From Abyssalbus ytuae (GTDB lineage: Bacteria > Bacteroidota > Bacteroidia > Flavobacteriales > Flavobacteriaceae), in NCBI RefSeq assembly GCF_022807975.1, contig NZ_CP094358.1, positions 558,001 through 622,000 of the forward strand: a DNA stretch of 64,000 bases, written 5' to 3'. Shown here one piece after another: positions 16,508 through 24,766 of this stretch. The translations under genes were made by a program, and so were the position numbers. The notes beneath the pieces are model-generated. The model ran no database searches. It was not told the origin of the DNA and saw only the letters and a program-made list of their open reading frames with translations. The stretch's first letter is position 1. The number at the start of each line of letters is the position of its first letter.

Positions 16508-17620
16508 ATGAAAAAACTGTCTTATATATTTATGCTCATAATCTTTATAGCATGTAAAAACCAAACTGAGAACAATCTCGAAGTACAAAACCCAAAGTCG
16601 GTTTATGACCAAACAGATGCCTATGTGACCCAAATGATGGATAGCCTTGGTATTATAGGGCTTAATTACACCATTTTATTGAACAATAAAGTGGTTCATC
16701 AAAATACATTTGGATATGCCAATTTAGATTTACAAGTTCCAATGAAACCTGACAATCTTTTTCCAGTAGCATCAATTTCAAAACTGTTTAGTTCGACTGC
16801 TTTAAATAAACTTTTGAAAATAAAAAACAGAAGCGTTGATGAAACCGTAGGGGAGATTCTTCCAGAAAGAACTGATTTACCATCAACATGGAGAAAGTTA
16901 ACAATAAAACAATTGTTATCTCATACTTCGGGTATGCCAGATCAAATTGATTATCAAATTTTTCTGAATCCTGAAAATGATGAAGCTGTTATTGAAGCAC
17001 TAAAAAATAAACTTTTTGTGTTTGAACCAAACGATTCTACCAGATATTGTGCAACTGGCTTTTTACTTGTTCGTCTGATTTTTGAAAAGCTTTCAGGACA
17101 ACCTTTTGACACCTATATGCAAGAGAATTATTTTGACAAGTTTAATCTTAAAAGTGCTGAATATGGCGGATTCAAAAAAACCATTCCCAACAGAGTTACA
17201 AGCTACAGAAATGTAGATGGACAATTAGAGTTATTTCCATTGGGTTATTCTCCAAGTATGTATGCAGCCGCAGGACTTAATATCAATATGGCAGATTTAA
17301 CAAAATGGATTCAAGCTGTTTTAAACGAACAAATAATGAATAAAAAAGAATTATCTGTTATCTGGGATCCTGTGATTTTAAACAATGGTGAACCTGGCTT
17401 TTTTGGGTTGGGATGGGAAACTTATGAATTGAAAAATAATATTTGGATGACAGGGCATGGTGGTGCAGGAATATCTTCAATAAGACATTACTGGAAAGTT
17501 GATTCTGACAATACCGTAACAGTCATTTTATTAACAAATGGCGCTAGAAACTGGTCGAAGACACCAGATGATATCAATATGACCATTGCCAATTACTTTA
17601 TGCAAGGAATTACAGATTGA
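16508..17620 (+). CDS. serine hydrolase lipoprotein, class C beta-lactamase/PBP-like family
   Basis: A 370-residue exported lipoprotein (lipobox FIAC, Cys16). Catalytic SxxK is S89-I-S-K92 in PVASISKLFS; HTSGMPDQ follows in the usual place. The second motif, usually YxN, reads Y-C-A in RYCATGFLL, so the Asn is missing, and the third motif is HGG in GHGGAG. Members act as esterases, D-peptidases or beta-lactamases; the altered second motif argues against an ordinary beta-lactamase. It pairs with the NTF2-like gene upstream and ends just before a boundary-like box. Confidence 0.88.
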   Translation: MKKLSYIFMLIIFIACKNQTENNLEVQNPKSVYDQTDAYVTQMMDSLGIIGLNYTILLNNKVVHQNTFGYANLDLQVPMKPDNLFPVASISKLFSSTALNKLLKIKNRSVDETVGEILPERTDLPSTWRKLTIKQLLSHTSGMPDQIDYQIFLNPENDEAVIEALKNKLFVFEPNDSTRYCATGFLLVRLIFEKLSGQPFDTYMQENYFDKFNLKSAEYGGFKKTIPNRVTSYRNVDGQLELFPLGYSPSMYAAAGLNINMADLTKWIQAVLNEQIMNKKELSVIWDPVILNNGEPGFFGLGWETYELKNNIWMTGHGGAGISSIRHYWKVDSDNTVTVILLTNGARNWSKTPDDINMTIANYFMQGITD

Positions 17621-17634
17621 AAAAATGAAAACTA

Positions 17635-17663
17635 TGCACAACACCTATAACCGTTGCACAACT
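17635..17663. repeat. boundary-like box after the serine hydrolase
   Basis: GCACAACACCTATAACC (17636-17652) followed directly by CCGTTGCACAACT (17651-17663). This joins, in one place, the post-gene box (ACAAC...TATAACC) and the pre-gene box (CCGTTG..CA) seen apart at 13061-13205. Confidence 0.45.
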
Positions 17664-18001
17664 CCTTAATGATAAGAATAAACTAGATTATAAGTCGCTT
17701 TAGAGCGGCTTTGTTGTTTTATCGGTAGTTGATCATGTGATTTTATAGAGGGCTTACAAGCAATTTATATACTGTTGAGAAGGCTTTTATGGTGTTTAAA
17801 AACAGGCTCTACCGTACTAGAACGTTTAGCTTTTATATAACGTCCCTGATTGCTGTGTATCCGTTTGTTTATGTATGTGCAATGCAAATCATAATGAACC
17901 TTCAACAAATACACATACCCCCGATTTAGCAATCCCGGGAAAATTTAATATTCCCTTATATTATTTTTTTGCTAACTTATGCAACAGCACACACCAACAA
18001 A
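17664..18001. other. non-coding stretch with a hairpin and insertion-sequence remains
   Basis: Contains a hairpin AGTCGCT-TTAG-AGCGGCT followed by a T-rich run (about 17692-17720), terminator-like on the plus strand, and the transposase fragment listed separately. The last 60 bases are the AT-rich leader of the second AraC gene. No intact gene. Confidence 0.5.
17765..17920 (-). pseudogene. fragment of an IS1182-like transposase
   Basis: Read on the minus strand, the frame that ends with the stop at 17765-17767 contains NQGRYIKAKRSSTVEPVF, resembling the conserved (K/R)RSxxVEPVFG segment near the C-terminus of IS1182-type DDE transposases. The expected glycine and the rest of the C-terminus are missing or scrambled, and no start or catalytic part is present. 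It is a decayed insertion sequence, a sign of past transposition here. Confidence 0.45.
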
Positions 18002-18880
18002 ATGCAGGAAACAAAAGGATTACTTAACGATATAAAACAGCACCATAAACTAACAATAAAAGTCAGTTCAAATGCAAATAATGTTTTACCTGCCTCCGTT
18101 TTAAGAAAATTATTGAAACCACACCGGACAGCGTATTATTTTTTCATATTTGTGAACAGCGGGACATCCACCCACAAAATTGACTTGCAAAATACTACCG
18201 TTTCGGACGGACAATTGCTTTTTGTGTTACCCAACCAAATTCATACACCACCCCCAAAAAAGGACGATCTTGAATATTTTAAATTAAGCTTTGACCAAAA
18301 TTGCCTGGCATTGCTTCCGCAGCAGTTTCCTTTTTTAATCAACCCCTTTAACCGGCAAACCATAACGTTCAGCAACACTGCAAAACAAAGAGTAAAAGCA
18401 GTTTTTGAAATCCTGGATCAACTTTTACATTCCAACAAAAAACAAAAAGACACGGCAATTATTTTGGCACATCTAAATACCCTTTTAACGGAGTTCAACA
18501 ATGCGTATTTTAAACACATAGGCCAAAGCAGTAAGTCAAATCCAAAACTCTCAAAATACATTGAGTTCAAACTCATGGTTGAAACACACTTGACCCGGCA
18601 ACCTTCTATCAACACCATTGCCGGCAAATTAGCCCTAACCACAAGTAATTTATACGGTATTGTAAAAGAGTTTTCAGGGGTTTCTCCAAAAGAATTTATT
18701 ACCACTCGCTTAATGCTTGAAGCACAACGCAAATTACATTATTCCAACCTTTCCGTAAAAGAATTGGCCTACGAATTAGGCTTTAACGACCCTGATTATT
18801 TTTCACGGCTCTTCAAAAAAAGTACGGGAAAAAGTGTGAGCAAGTATTTATCCGACTTACAAGATTTGTCGGGTAATTAA
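18002..18880 (+). CDS. AraC-family transcriptional regulator (second)
   Basis: A 292-residue regulator with an N-terminal cupin-like sensor (about 25-110; LLFVLPNQIHTPPPKKDD) and C-terminal AraC helix-turn-helix (about 195-292), e.g. LTTSNLYGIVKEFSGVSPKEFI and LSVKELAYELGFNDPDYFSRLFKK. The ATG at 18002 is chosen over a TTG at 17969, which would lie in the T-rich promoter-like stretch. It precedes a short-chain dehydrogenase by 68 bases, as in the pair at 9.6-11.4 kb, and is likely its regulator. Confidence 0.9.
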   Translation: MQETKGLLNDIKQHHKLTIKVSSNANNVLPASVLRKLLKPHRTAYYFFIFVNSGTSTHKIDLQNTTVSDGQLLFVLPNQIHTPPPKKDDLEYFKLSFDQNCLALLPQQFPFLINPFNRQTITFSNTAKQRVKAVFEILDQLLHSNKKQKDTAIILAHLNTLLTEFNNAYFKHIGQSSKSNPKLSKYIEFKLMVETHLTRQPSINTIAGKLALTTSNLYGIVKEFSGVSPKEFITTRLMLEAQRKLHYSNLSVKELAYELGFNDPDYFSRLFKKSTGKSVSKYLSDLQDLSGN

Positions 18881-18915
18881 AATGATTTGTCCATGACGGT
18901 GGTTTTTACGCTGAC

Positions 18916-18923
18916 TAAGTTTG
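18916..18923 (+). promoter_or_regulatory. -7 promoter element for the second SDR gene
   Basis: TAAGTTTG, exact TAnnTTTG, 25 bases before the ATG at 18949. Confidence 0.5.
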
Positions 18924-18948
18924 TCTTGTAAATTTTAAAGCCGGAAAA

Positions 18949-19716
18949 ATGAATTCGAAAAATCACGAACACCCAAAAGTCAATATTAAAAACGTGAGTA
19001 AATCAGTATTTATAACAGGAGCCAACAAGGGAATTGGTTTTGAAACCGCCAAACAATTAGCCCGGCTCGGGTATTTTGTTTATATAGGCAGCCGGGACAA
19101 AAACAAAGGAACGGAAGCAGTTAAAAAATTAAAAGCATTGGGGTTACTAAATGTAGCTTGCATTCAAATTGATGTTACAGACCTCAATTCAATAAAATCG
19201 GCAAGACAGGAATTAGAAACCAAAACGCAACACTTAGACATTTTAATAAACAACGCAGGTATACGGGGCAATATTCCGCAACCTGCATCACAAGTGCCTG
19301 TTGAAACCATACGAAACACTTTTGAAACCAACTTCTTTGGTGTGGTTCAAACCACACAACAGTTTATAGATTTACTTAAAAAAGCAAAAAAACCAATAAT
19401 TGTTAACGTAACAAGCGACCTGGCTTCACTGACAAACCATAGTGACCCGGCCTGGAAATTTTATCCGTTCAAATCTTCGGCTTACAGTCCGTCAAAAACT
19501 GCATTAAATGCTTATACGGTTATGCTGGCTCACGAGTTAAAAGATTCTAACTTCAAAGTAAATTGTGTAAACCCCGGACATACGGCAACCGACTTCAACA
19601 ATTATCGTGGTGAAAAAACCGTTGAACAAGGTGCAGGCGTAATTGTAAAATATACAACACTTGACAATACAGAAACAGGAAAATTTTATAGCGAAGAAGG
19701 CGAAACCCCCTGGTAA
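18949..19716 (+). CDS. short-chain dehydrogenase/reductase (second)
   Basis: A 255-residue classical SDR. Cofactor motif TGANKGIG at residues 23-30, NNAG at 101-104, catalytic serine in NVTSDLASL and the pair Y179 and K183 in AYSPSKTALNA. The GANKGIG form is typical of the carbonyl-reductase-like subgroup, and GSRD after the second strand suggests NADP. An unusual 15-residue hydrophilic N-terminal extension precedes the fold. Substrate unknown. Probably controlled by the AraC protein encoded just upstream. Confidence 0.92.
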   Translation: MNSKNHEHPKVNIKNVSKSVFITGANKGIGFETAKQLARLGYFVYIGSRDKNKGTEAVKKLKALGLLNVACIQIDVTDLNSIKSARQELETKTQHLDILINNAGIRGNIPQPASQVPVETIRNTFETNFFGVVQTTQQFIDLLKKAKKPIIVNVTSDLASLTNHSDPAWKFYPFKSSAYSPSKTALNAYTVMLAHELKDSNFKVNCVNPGHTATDFNNYRGEKTVEQGAGVIVKYTTLDNTETGKFYSEEGETPW

Positions 19717-19970
19717 TAAAGAACAAACAATAAACCTGTAAAAATCATTGCCGGTAATAGCCATACCTGTGGATCCCTTTCTTGTACTCGTAATAAATCT
19801 GTGCCTGGTTATTATTTCAAGTCGAAACATCACAAACCTTAAGAACCGGAAATAAATGCCCGGAAGCAGGCAAAAATTTGCTACCTTGGCTGTTCCGGCG
19901 GTTAGTTGGTACTTATATTCAAGGTACACCCCGGCCGGAAGCACAAAACTTATTTCTGATAGCACATACC
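19717..19970. other. 254-base spacer
   Basis: No gene is supported. TTTG (19877-19880) followed by CTACCTTGG is a poor promoter candidate. GGTACTTATATTCAAGGTACACC can form a small hairpin around 19909-19930. Confidence 0.3.
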
Positions 19971-20588
19971 ATGGCCGAATTTTGGGAATCCAACTTTAAA
20001 GACAAACAGGCAATGTGGGGTTTTGAACCAGCCGGTGCTGCGGTTAATACCCTGCAATTATTTCAAAAGAAAGGACTGAACAAAATTCTTATTCCCGGCT
20101 TTGGCTATGGCAGGAATGCCCGGATTTTTACTGATAACGGTTTTGAAGTGACCGGAATAGAAATTTCAGAAACAGCCATTGACATAGCCAAAAAACATTA
20201 TGGAAGCAATATAAAAGTATTTCACGGGCCGGTAGGCAACATGCCGTATAACAACGAAAGCTATGATGGTATTTTTTGTTATGCTTTAATACATTTGCTC
20301 AGTGAAAAAGACCGGGCCAAACTTATAAACGATTGTTACAATCAGCTTACAACTGGAGGCTATATGGTGTTTGTGGCCATCTCTGTAAATGATGTTTCTT
20401 ACGGAAAAGGAGAATTGTTGAGCAAAGATACTTTTTTATCCCCCCATGGGGTTACCCTCTTTTTTTACAACCACGATTCAATAACCCATGAATTTGGAAA
20501 ATACGGCCTTGTTGAAGCAATCGAAATAAAGGAACCCGTAAACAAACCTTCTCAAACCTTCTGGCAGATAGTTTGTAAAAGAAAATAA
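19971..20588 (+). CDS. class I SAM-dependent methyltransferase
   Basis: A 205-residue cytoplasmic methyltransferase. SAM-binding motif I is ILIPGFGYGRNARIF (GxGxG variant), followed by the acidic end of strand 2 (VTGIEIS), motif II region YDGIFCYALIHLL and motif III region TGGYMVFVAIS. The frame is open back to a TTG at 19878, but that extension is not conserved-looking; the ATG at 19971 gives MAEFWESNFKDKQAMWGFEPA, typical for this group. The acceptor is unknown. It stands alone in the accessory region after 254 bases without a gene. Confidence 0.85.
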   Translation: MAEFWESNFKDKQAMWGFEPAGAAVNTLQLFQKKGLNKILIPGFGYGRNARIFTDNGFEVTGIEISETAIDIAKKHYGSNIKVFHGPVGNMPYNNESYDGIFCYALIHLLSEKDRAKLINDCYNQLTTGGYMVFVAISVNDVSYGKGELLSKDTFLSPHGVTLFFYNHDSITHEFGKYGLVEAIEIKEPVNKPSQTFWQIVCKRK

Positions 20589-20672
20589 AAATGATAACAC
20601 TTAGTAAACTTAAAATAGGAATAAAATAGTTTGATGAGGAACACTGCGGGTACCCCTGTAATCGTCATCTGA

Positions 20673-20780
20673 GTGATATACCTAATTCAGACAATTGATA
20701 ACAAAAGATTAGCTAAGAGAATTGGTATTTTACCTGATGATAAATTAAAAAGATTAAAAAAATATCATAATCATACTTAA
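20673..20780 (+). pseudogene. possible C-terminal remnant of a PemK/MazF-type toxin
   Basis: After a stop in frame at 20670, 35 codons read VIYLIQTIDNKRLAKRIGIL and then a lysine-rich end with stop at 20778-20780. This resembles the C-terminal strand and helix of MazF/PemK ribonuclease toxins (pattern SQIRTIDKxRLxKKIGxL). No start codon, N-terminal domain or antitoxin is found nearby, so it can only be a relic. The resemblance is by eye over about 20 residues. Confidence 0.4.
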
Positions 20781-20794
20781 TCTGAAATAAAGCC

Positions 20795-21979
20795 ATGAAA
20801 ACTTTAAAATTCATACCATTATTTGTCAGCATTTTGTTTTCCTCAAAAATAGTATTTAGTCAAACTGACAATAAACTCTTTTTTGGGGAAAAGAACCTTA
20901 TCCACTCCAAAATCCTGGCAGAAGATAGAGAATACTGGGTTCATTTACCTATGGATTACGAAAAAGGAACGGGTACTTATCCGGTTCTATATATTACAGA
21001 TGGAGATGAACATTTCTTTCTTGCTTCGGGGCTGATTGAATTTATGAGTTCGCAATTCATCATCCCTGAATTTATTGTGGTAGCCATATTTCATAAAGAT
21101 CGTAACCACGACCTCACGCCCACCCATAGTTTAACAGATATTAACGGATTCCAAAGTGATGCAGCAAAAGTGAGTGGCGGTGGAGAAAAGCTTTTACAAT
21201 TTATTGAAAAAGAACTTATAATACAGGTAGAAAGCAGGTACCGGGCATCTTCTTACCGGGTTTTAGCAGGTCATTCATTAGGTGGCTTATTTTGCATATA
21301 TGCCTATTTAACCCGCAGCCATTTATTTAAAGGATTTATCTCTATGGATCCTGCACTGAATTGGGATAATTATGTATGCGAACGAACTTTAGACTCGTTA
21401 CCCGATGAGGCACCAAATTTTAAAAATAAGCTATACATTTCTTCGGCCCACAACGCACCTGAAGGGAAACGTGATAAAGGACCCTTTAGAAAGTCTCAAC
21501 TGGCATTTACAAAAAAACTAAAAAAGAAAGGTATAAATAATACCAAATTTGAATTGTTCGAGAAAGAAATGCATTTGACAGTTCCTTATCAAAGTCTGTA
21601 TGCCGGATTGATGTTTACTTTTACTGATTATTATATATTTAAAAATCCCCGGTTTACCGAAGAAATTTCATTTATTCAGGAACATTACAAAAATGTATCG
21701 GCTTTATATGAAATGAAAATCATACCTCCTGAAAATTTGATTGAAATGTTAGGAAAGTACTTTCTGTTTGATATAAATGATTATACCAAAGCCATAGAAT
21801 TCTTTAAGCTAAATACCACTAATTATCCTCATTCCTTCAAAGCTTTTGAGTTTTTGGCCAAAGCTTATGAAGCCTCAGGAGATATGGATAAGGCAATTCT
21901 GAATTATAAAAGATCCCTGGAATTGAATCCAAATAATAATGATATTCAAAAAGCATTATTAGAACTCAAATTAAAATAA
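20795..21979 (+). CDS. exported alpha/beta-hydrolase esterase with C-terminal TPR
   Basis: A 394-residue protein with a signal peptide (about 1-22, ending VFSQ). The putative-esterase (esterase D/enterochelin-esterase-like) domain covers about 30-280: nucleophile elbow AGHSLGGLF, YWVHLPMDYEKGTGTYPVLYITDGDEHF at the front and a catalytic histidine in EKEMHLTVPYQS. Residues about 325-394 form tetratricopeptide helices (AFEFLAKAYEASGDMDKAILNYKRSLELNP). This layout is common in Bacteroidota exported esterases of unknown substrate, acting in the periplasm or outside. No partner gene adjoins it. Confidence 0.87.
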   Translation: MKTLKFIPLFVSILFSSKIVFSQTDNKLFFGEKNLIHSKILAEDREYWVHLPMDYEKGTGTYPVLYITDGDEHFFLASGLIEFMSSQFIIPEFIVVAIFHKDRNHDLTPTHSLTDINGFQSDAAKVSGGGEKLLQFIEKELIIQVESRYRASSYRVLAGHSLGGLFCIYAYLTRSHLFKGFISMDPALNWDNYVCERTLDSLPDEAPNFKNKLYISSAHNAPEGKRDKGPFRKSQLAFTKKLKKKGINNTKFELFEKEMHLTVPYQSLYAGLMFTFTDYYIFKNPRFTEEISFIQEHYKNVSALYEMKIIPPENLIEMLGKYFLFDINDYTKAIEFFKLNTTNYPHSFKAFEFLAKAYEASGDMDKAILNYKRSLELNPNNNDIQKALLELKLK

Positions 21980-22125
21980 ATTTAGAATCTGACAAGGAAA
22001 AATATTAATTGGGGAAAGTAGTAAGATTAAGCATTTCGGCCTACTACAGCTGTATGGTTTTTATTACTATCGGATATTGGCAGGAAATGAGTTATAAAAA
22101 AGACATTGTTGGTATAGAACCTTAT

Positions 22126-22165
22126 AAAAAAAGATCAGGCTTAACCATAAAACCTGATCTTTGAT
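22126..22165 (-). terminator. rho-independent terminator of ndk
   Basis: Perfect ten-base stem AAAGATCAGG / CCTGATCTTT (22130-22139 with 22153-22162). On the minus strand a run of seven T follows, so it ends ndk transcription; an upstream esterase transcript may use it as well. Confidence 0.8.
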
Positions 22166-22192
22166 ATTTTATACCTGTTATAGGACTCCGGG

Positions 22193-22612
22193 TTAGAAAA
22201 TCTCTCTGCCTGCAAAGTGAAATGCCCCTTCTATAGCAGCATTATCATTACTGTCAGAACCATGAACAGCATTCTCTCCTATTGAGCTGGCATATAATTT
22301 TCTTATAGTTCCTTCTGCAGCTTCAGCGGGGTTGGTAGCTCCTATTAAAGTCCTGAAATCTTCTACTGCATTTTCTTTTTCAAGAATAGCAGCTACAATA
22401 GGTCCGCGGGTCATAAACTCTACCAGTTCGCCAAAAAAAGGCCTTTCCTTATGAATAGCATAAAACTCCTGTGCATCTCTTTTACTCAACTGAGTATACT
22501 TCATAGCTACTATTTTAAATCCTGCAGCCGTAATCTTTTCTAAAATTGCACCGATGTGTCCATTTTCAACAGCATCAGGCTTAATCATAGTAAATGTTCT
22601 GTTTGTTGCCAT
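22193..22612 (-). CDS. ndk: nucleoside diphosphate kinase
   Basis: Transfers the gamma phosphate between nucleoside triphosphates and diphosphates by a phospho-histidine ping-pong. The active-site histidine is H117 in [20 protein letters not shown], and [16 protein letters not shown] at the N-terminus is the family hallmark. 139 residues is standard. It has its own promoter upstream and a strong terminator downstream, so it is monocistronic. Confidence 0.98.
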   Translation of the reverse strand: MATNRTFTMIKPDAVENGHIGAILEKITAAGFKIVAMKYTQLSKRDAQEFYAIHKERPFFGELVEFMTRGPIVAAILEKENAVEDFRTLIGATNPAEAAEGTIRKLYASSIGENAVHGSDSNDNAAIEGAFHFAGREIF

Positions 22613-22633
22613 TATGTTTATTTAAATTTGGCG

Positions 22634-22664
22634 CAAAAGTACGTTTTTTAAATTTATGGGCAAA
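22634..22664 (-). promoter_or_regulatory. complete -33/-7 promoter for ndk
   Basis: On the minus strand TTTG (22664-22661), a 19-base spacer and TACTTTTG (22641-22634), both matching the Bacteroidota consensus, 21 bases before the ndk ATG. It overlaps the end of the PhoD-like gene. Confidence 0.75.
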
Positions 22665-22665
22665 C

Positions 22666-23676
22666 CTAATAGCTCTCCGTAATTTTTTGCAATACCTTGT
22701 TTCCGTCGCCTGCCATTATCATATTTACCTTCCTGCTTTTAAAATCCAGCTCCAGTATTCCAAAACTCTTATCTTTAATCACTTTTCCATACCGGTACGG
22801 GTTTTCCTCTCCTTTATAAGAGGTATAGGTGTGCGTTAATCCGCTTGAAGTAAAATCGACCAGGGGTTGCCCGTCCAAATCAATTTTGGAAAATTCAGAG
22901 ATATGCCGGTCTCCCGAAAGAATAATAACTCCCCTGGCACTACTTTCTTTAATAAGATTAATAAGCCTGTCCCTTTCATGAGGAAAATTACCCCAGGTCT
23001 CAAACCCATGTTTGTCGGACAGTACCTGAATACTGCTCATAATGATATTAAAATCGGCTTCAGAGTTTTTCAATTCCTTTTCCAGCCAGTTCCATTGTGC
23101 GTTTCCTAATATAGTGCCTTCTCCATATACATTGGGCTTAAATCGTTTTTTACTTTCATTATCCGGGGTTAAGGAAGTACGGAAATAACGGGTATCCAGA
23201 ATGATAATTCTAACCGATCCCGTTTTAAAACGATACGTTTCCGAACTGTAAACCCCTTCTCTTTCCCGTCTTACATCAGTTTTATCCACTCCCAGGAAAT
23301 CCAGGAAAAGTTGTTGGGATTCTTTTTTCATTTTAAACTCTGCTCCCCCATCATTTATTCCGTAATCATGATCATCCCAGGTGCCAATAACCGTGGTAGA
23401 ATGTGCCAGTTCCTCGTACCCTTTTTGCTTTAACTGAGCTTCATAATCGCTTTTCATTTTCTCCGCCTCATCAGTATCCGAGTAAATATTGTCCCCGCCC
23501 CAAATCCATACATCAGGCTTATATAATAACACATCATCCCAAAGCGTATTCTCTTCATACTGTTTATTGCACGAACCAAAGGCTATGGTAAATGTTTCCT
23601 CACTTCCGTTTTTTTGAGATTTACAACTCAAGATGATTAATCCGAAACAAGCTAAACCAACTATTTTATTCATCAT
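22666..23676 (-). CDS. PhoD-like alkaline phosphatase family lipoprotein
   Basis: A 336-residue metallophosphoesterase of the PhoD type, exported as a lipoprotein (lipobox ILSC, Cys18). Metal-binding segments are seen in order: FGSCNKQYEENTLW, WIWGGDNIYSD, GTWDDHDYGINDGG, ILDTRYFR and LSGDRHISEFSK. Such enzymes cleave phosphodiesters or monoesters outside the inner membrane, often with calcium and iron. Two adjacent ATG codons at the start (23676 and 23673) are equivalent. It lies divergent from the nrnA operon and upstream of ndk. Confidence 0.9.
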   Translation of the reverse strand: MMNKIVGLACFGLIILSCKSQKNGSEETFTIAFGSCNKQYEENTLWDDVLLYKPDVWIWGGDNIYSDTDEAEKMKSDYEAQLKQKGYEELAHSTTVIGTWDDHDYGINDGGAEFKMKKESQQLFLDFLGVDKTDVRREREGVYSSETYRFKTGSVRIIILDTRYFRTSLTPDNESKKRFKPNVYGEGTILGNAQWNWLEKELKNSEADFNIIMSSIQVLSDKHGFETWGNFPHERDRLINLIKESSARGVIILSGDRHISEFSKIDLDGQPLVDFTSSGLTHTYTSYKGEENPYRYGKVIKDKSFGILELDFKSRKVNMIMAGDGNKVLQKITESY

Positions 23677-23696
23677 TTTATATGCAGATTTAAATA

Positions 23697-23704
23697 CAAA
23701 TGTA
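23697..23704 (-). promoter_or_regulatory. -7 promoter element of the PhoD-like gene
   Basis: Minus-strand TACATTTG, exact TAnnTTTG, 20 bases before the start codon, in the 76-base divergent spacer shared with nrnA. Confidence 0.55.
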
Positions 23705-23752
23705 GCACACGTTTTTTTAATACTATGTTATTAAATTGTATATTAGCCCCCC

Positions 23753-24766
23753 ATGAATAAAAAGGAAATACAAGATCTTAAAACACTATTATCTTCACCA
23801 AAAAAAGTAGTAGTTATCCCTCACAAAAACCCCGACGGGGATGCAATGGGAGCTTCCCTGGGAATTTACCATTTTTTAAAAAAGGGCGGACACAATGTAA
23901 CGGTAATTTCACCCAACGACTATCCTGATTTTTTAAAATGGATGCCCGGCAATGAACAGGTGGTAAACTACGACTTTTATATGCCCAGGGCCACTGCATT
24001 TATAAATAATGCCGAGATTATTTTTACCCTGGACTTTAACTCGTTAGACAGGGTTGAGGCCATGAAAGAAGTTCTGGAAACTGCCACTGCAGATTTTGTT
24101 ATGATTGACCATCATCAACAACCCGATACATATGCAAAGTTTACTTACTCTGATGTTAATATGAGTTCTACCTGCGAAATGGTATATAACTTTATAGACT
24201 TTCTGGGCATGGAAACTCTTATTGACGAAGATATAGCTACCTGCCTGTATGCAGGTATTATGACCGATACGGGTTCGTTCAGGTTTCCTTCAACAACCAG
24301 CAAAACCCACAGGGTGATTGCAAACCTGATTGACAAAGGAGCAAAAAATGCCGATATTCATAACGCTATTTACGATACCAATACTATTGGTAAACTGCAT
24401 CTTTTAGGGTGCGCCCTTAAAAACCTGGTTCATATTAAAGAACTGAATACTGTTTACATTACGTTATCCCGCAATGAGCTTGAAAAATTCAGCTTTAAAA
24501 AAGGAGATACCGAAGGATTTGTTAATTACGGACTATCGCTGGAGGGTGTTAAATTTGCAGTGATTTTTATAGAAGACCAACAGGAAGATTTTATTAAAAT
24601 TTCCTTCCGTTCCAAAGGTAATTTCTCCGTAAATGAATTTGCACGGAAGCATTTTGAAGGCGGTGGCCATATAAATGCTGCCGGGGGCAGAAGCAATTTA
24701 TCTATGAAAGACACTATTAAAAAATTCAAAACACTTATAGAGGATTATAAAAATGAACTTAAGTAA
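23753..24766 (+). CDS. nrnA: DHH-family phosphoesterase, NrnA-type nanoRNase/pAp phosphatase
   Basis: A 337-residue DHH/DHHA1 enzyme that degrades short oligoribonucleotides or linear dinucleotides and hydrolyses 3'-phosphoadenosine 5'-phosphate. The first metal motif HKNPDGDAMG is at residues 24-33, the DHH triad at 119-121 in VMIDHHQQPD, and the DHHA1 motif GGGHINAAGG near the C-terminus. Length fits NrnA. Its end overlaps gldI by 14 bases, so the three genes nrnA-gldI-PPIase are one operon. Whether RNA or pAp is the main substrate is open. Confidence 0.92.
   Translation: MNKKEIQDLKTLLSSPKKVVVIPHKNPDGDAMGASLGIYHFLKKGGHNVTVISPNDYPDFLKWMPGNEQVVNYDFYMPRATAFINNAEIIFTLDFNSLDRVEAMKEVLETATADFVMIDHHQQPDTYAKFTYSDVNMSSTCEMVYNFIDFLGMETLIDEDIATCLYAGIMTDTGSFRFPSTTSKTHRVIANLIDKGAKNADIHNAIYDTNTIGKLHLLGCALKNLVHIKELNTVYITLSRNELEKFSFKKGDTEGFVNYGLSLEGVKFAVIFIEDQQEDFIKISFRSKGNFSVNEFARKHFEGGGHINAAGGRSNLSMKDTIKKFKTLIEDYKNELK

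Noticed and set aside
16508-17620. Antibiotic-resistance beta-lactamase
   Set aside because: SxxK is present but the YxN motif reads YCA and the family is dominated by esterases and peptidases, so resistance is not claimed.
17692-17720. Possible riboswitch upstream of the second AraC gene
   Set aside because: Only one short stem with a T-rich tail is visible; a plain terminator-like hairpin or IS remnant explains it.
19878-19970. N-terminal extension of the methyltransferase from TTG 19878
   Set aside because: The extension is rich in R, P and W unlike the family, and the ATG at 19971 gives a typical N-terminus.
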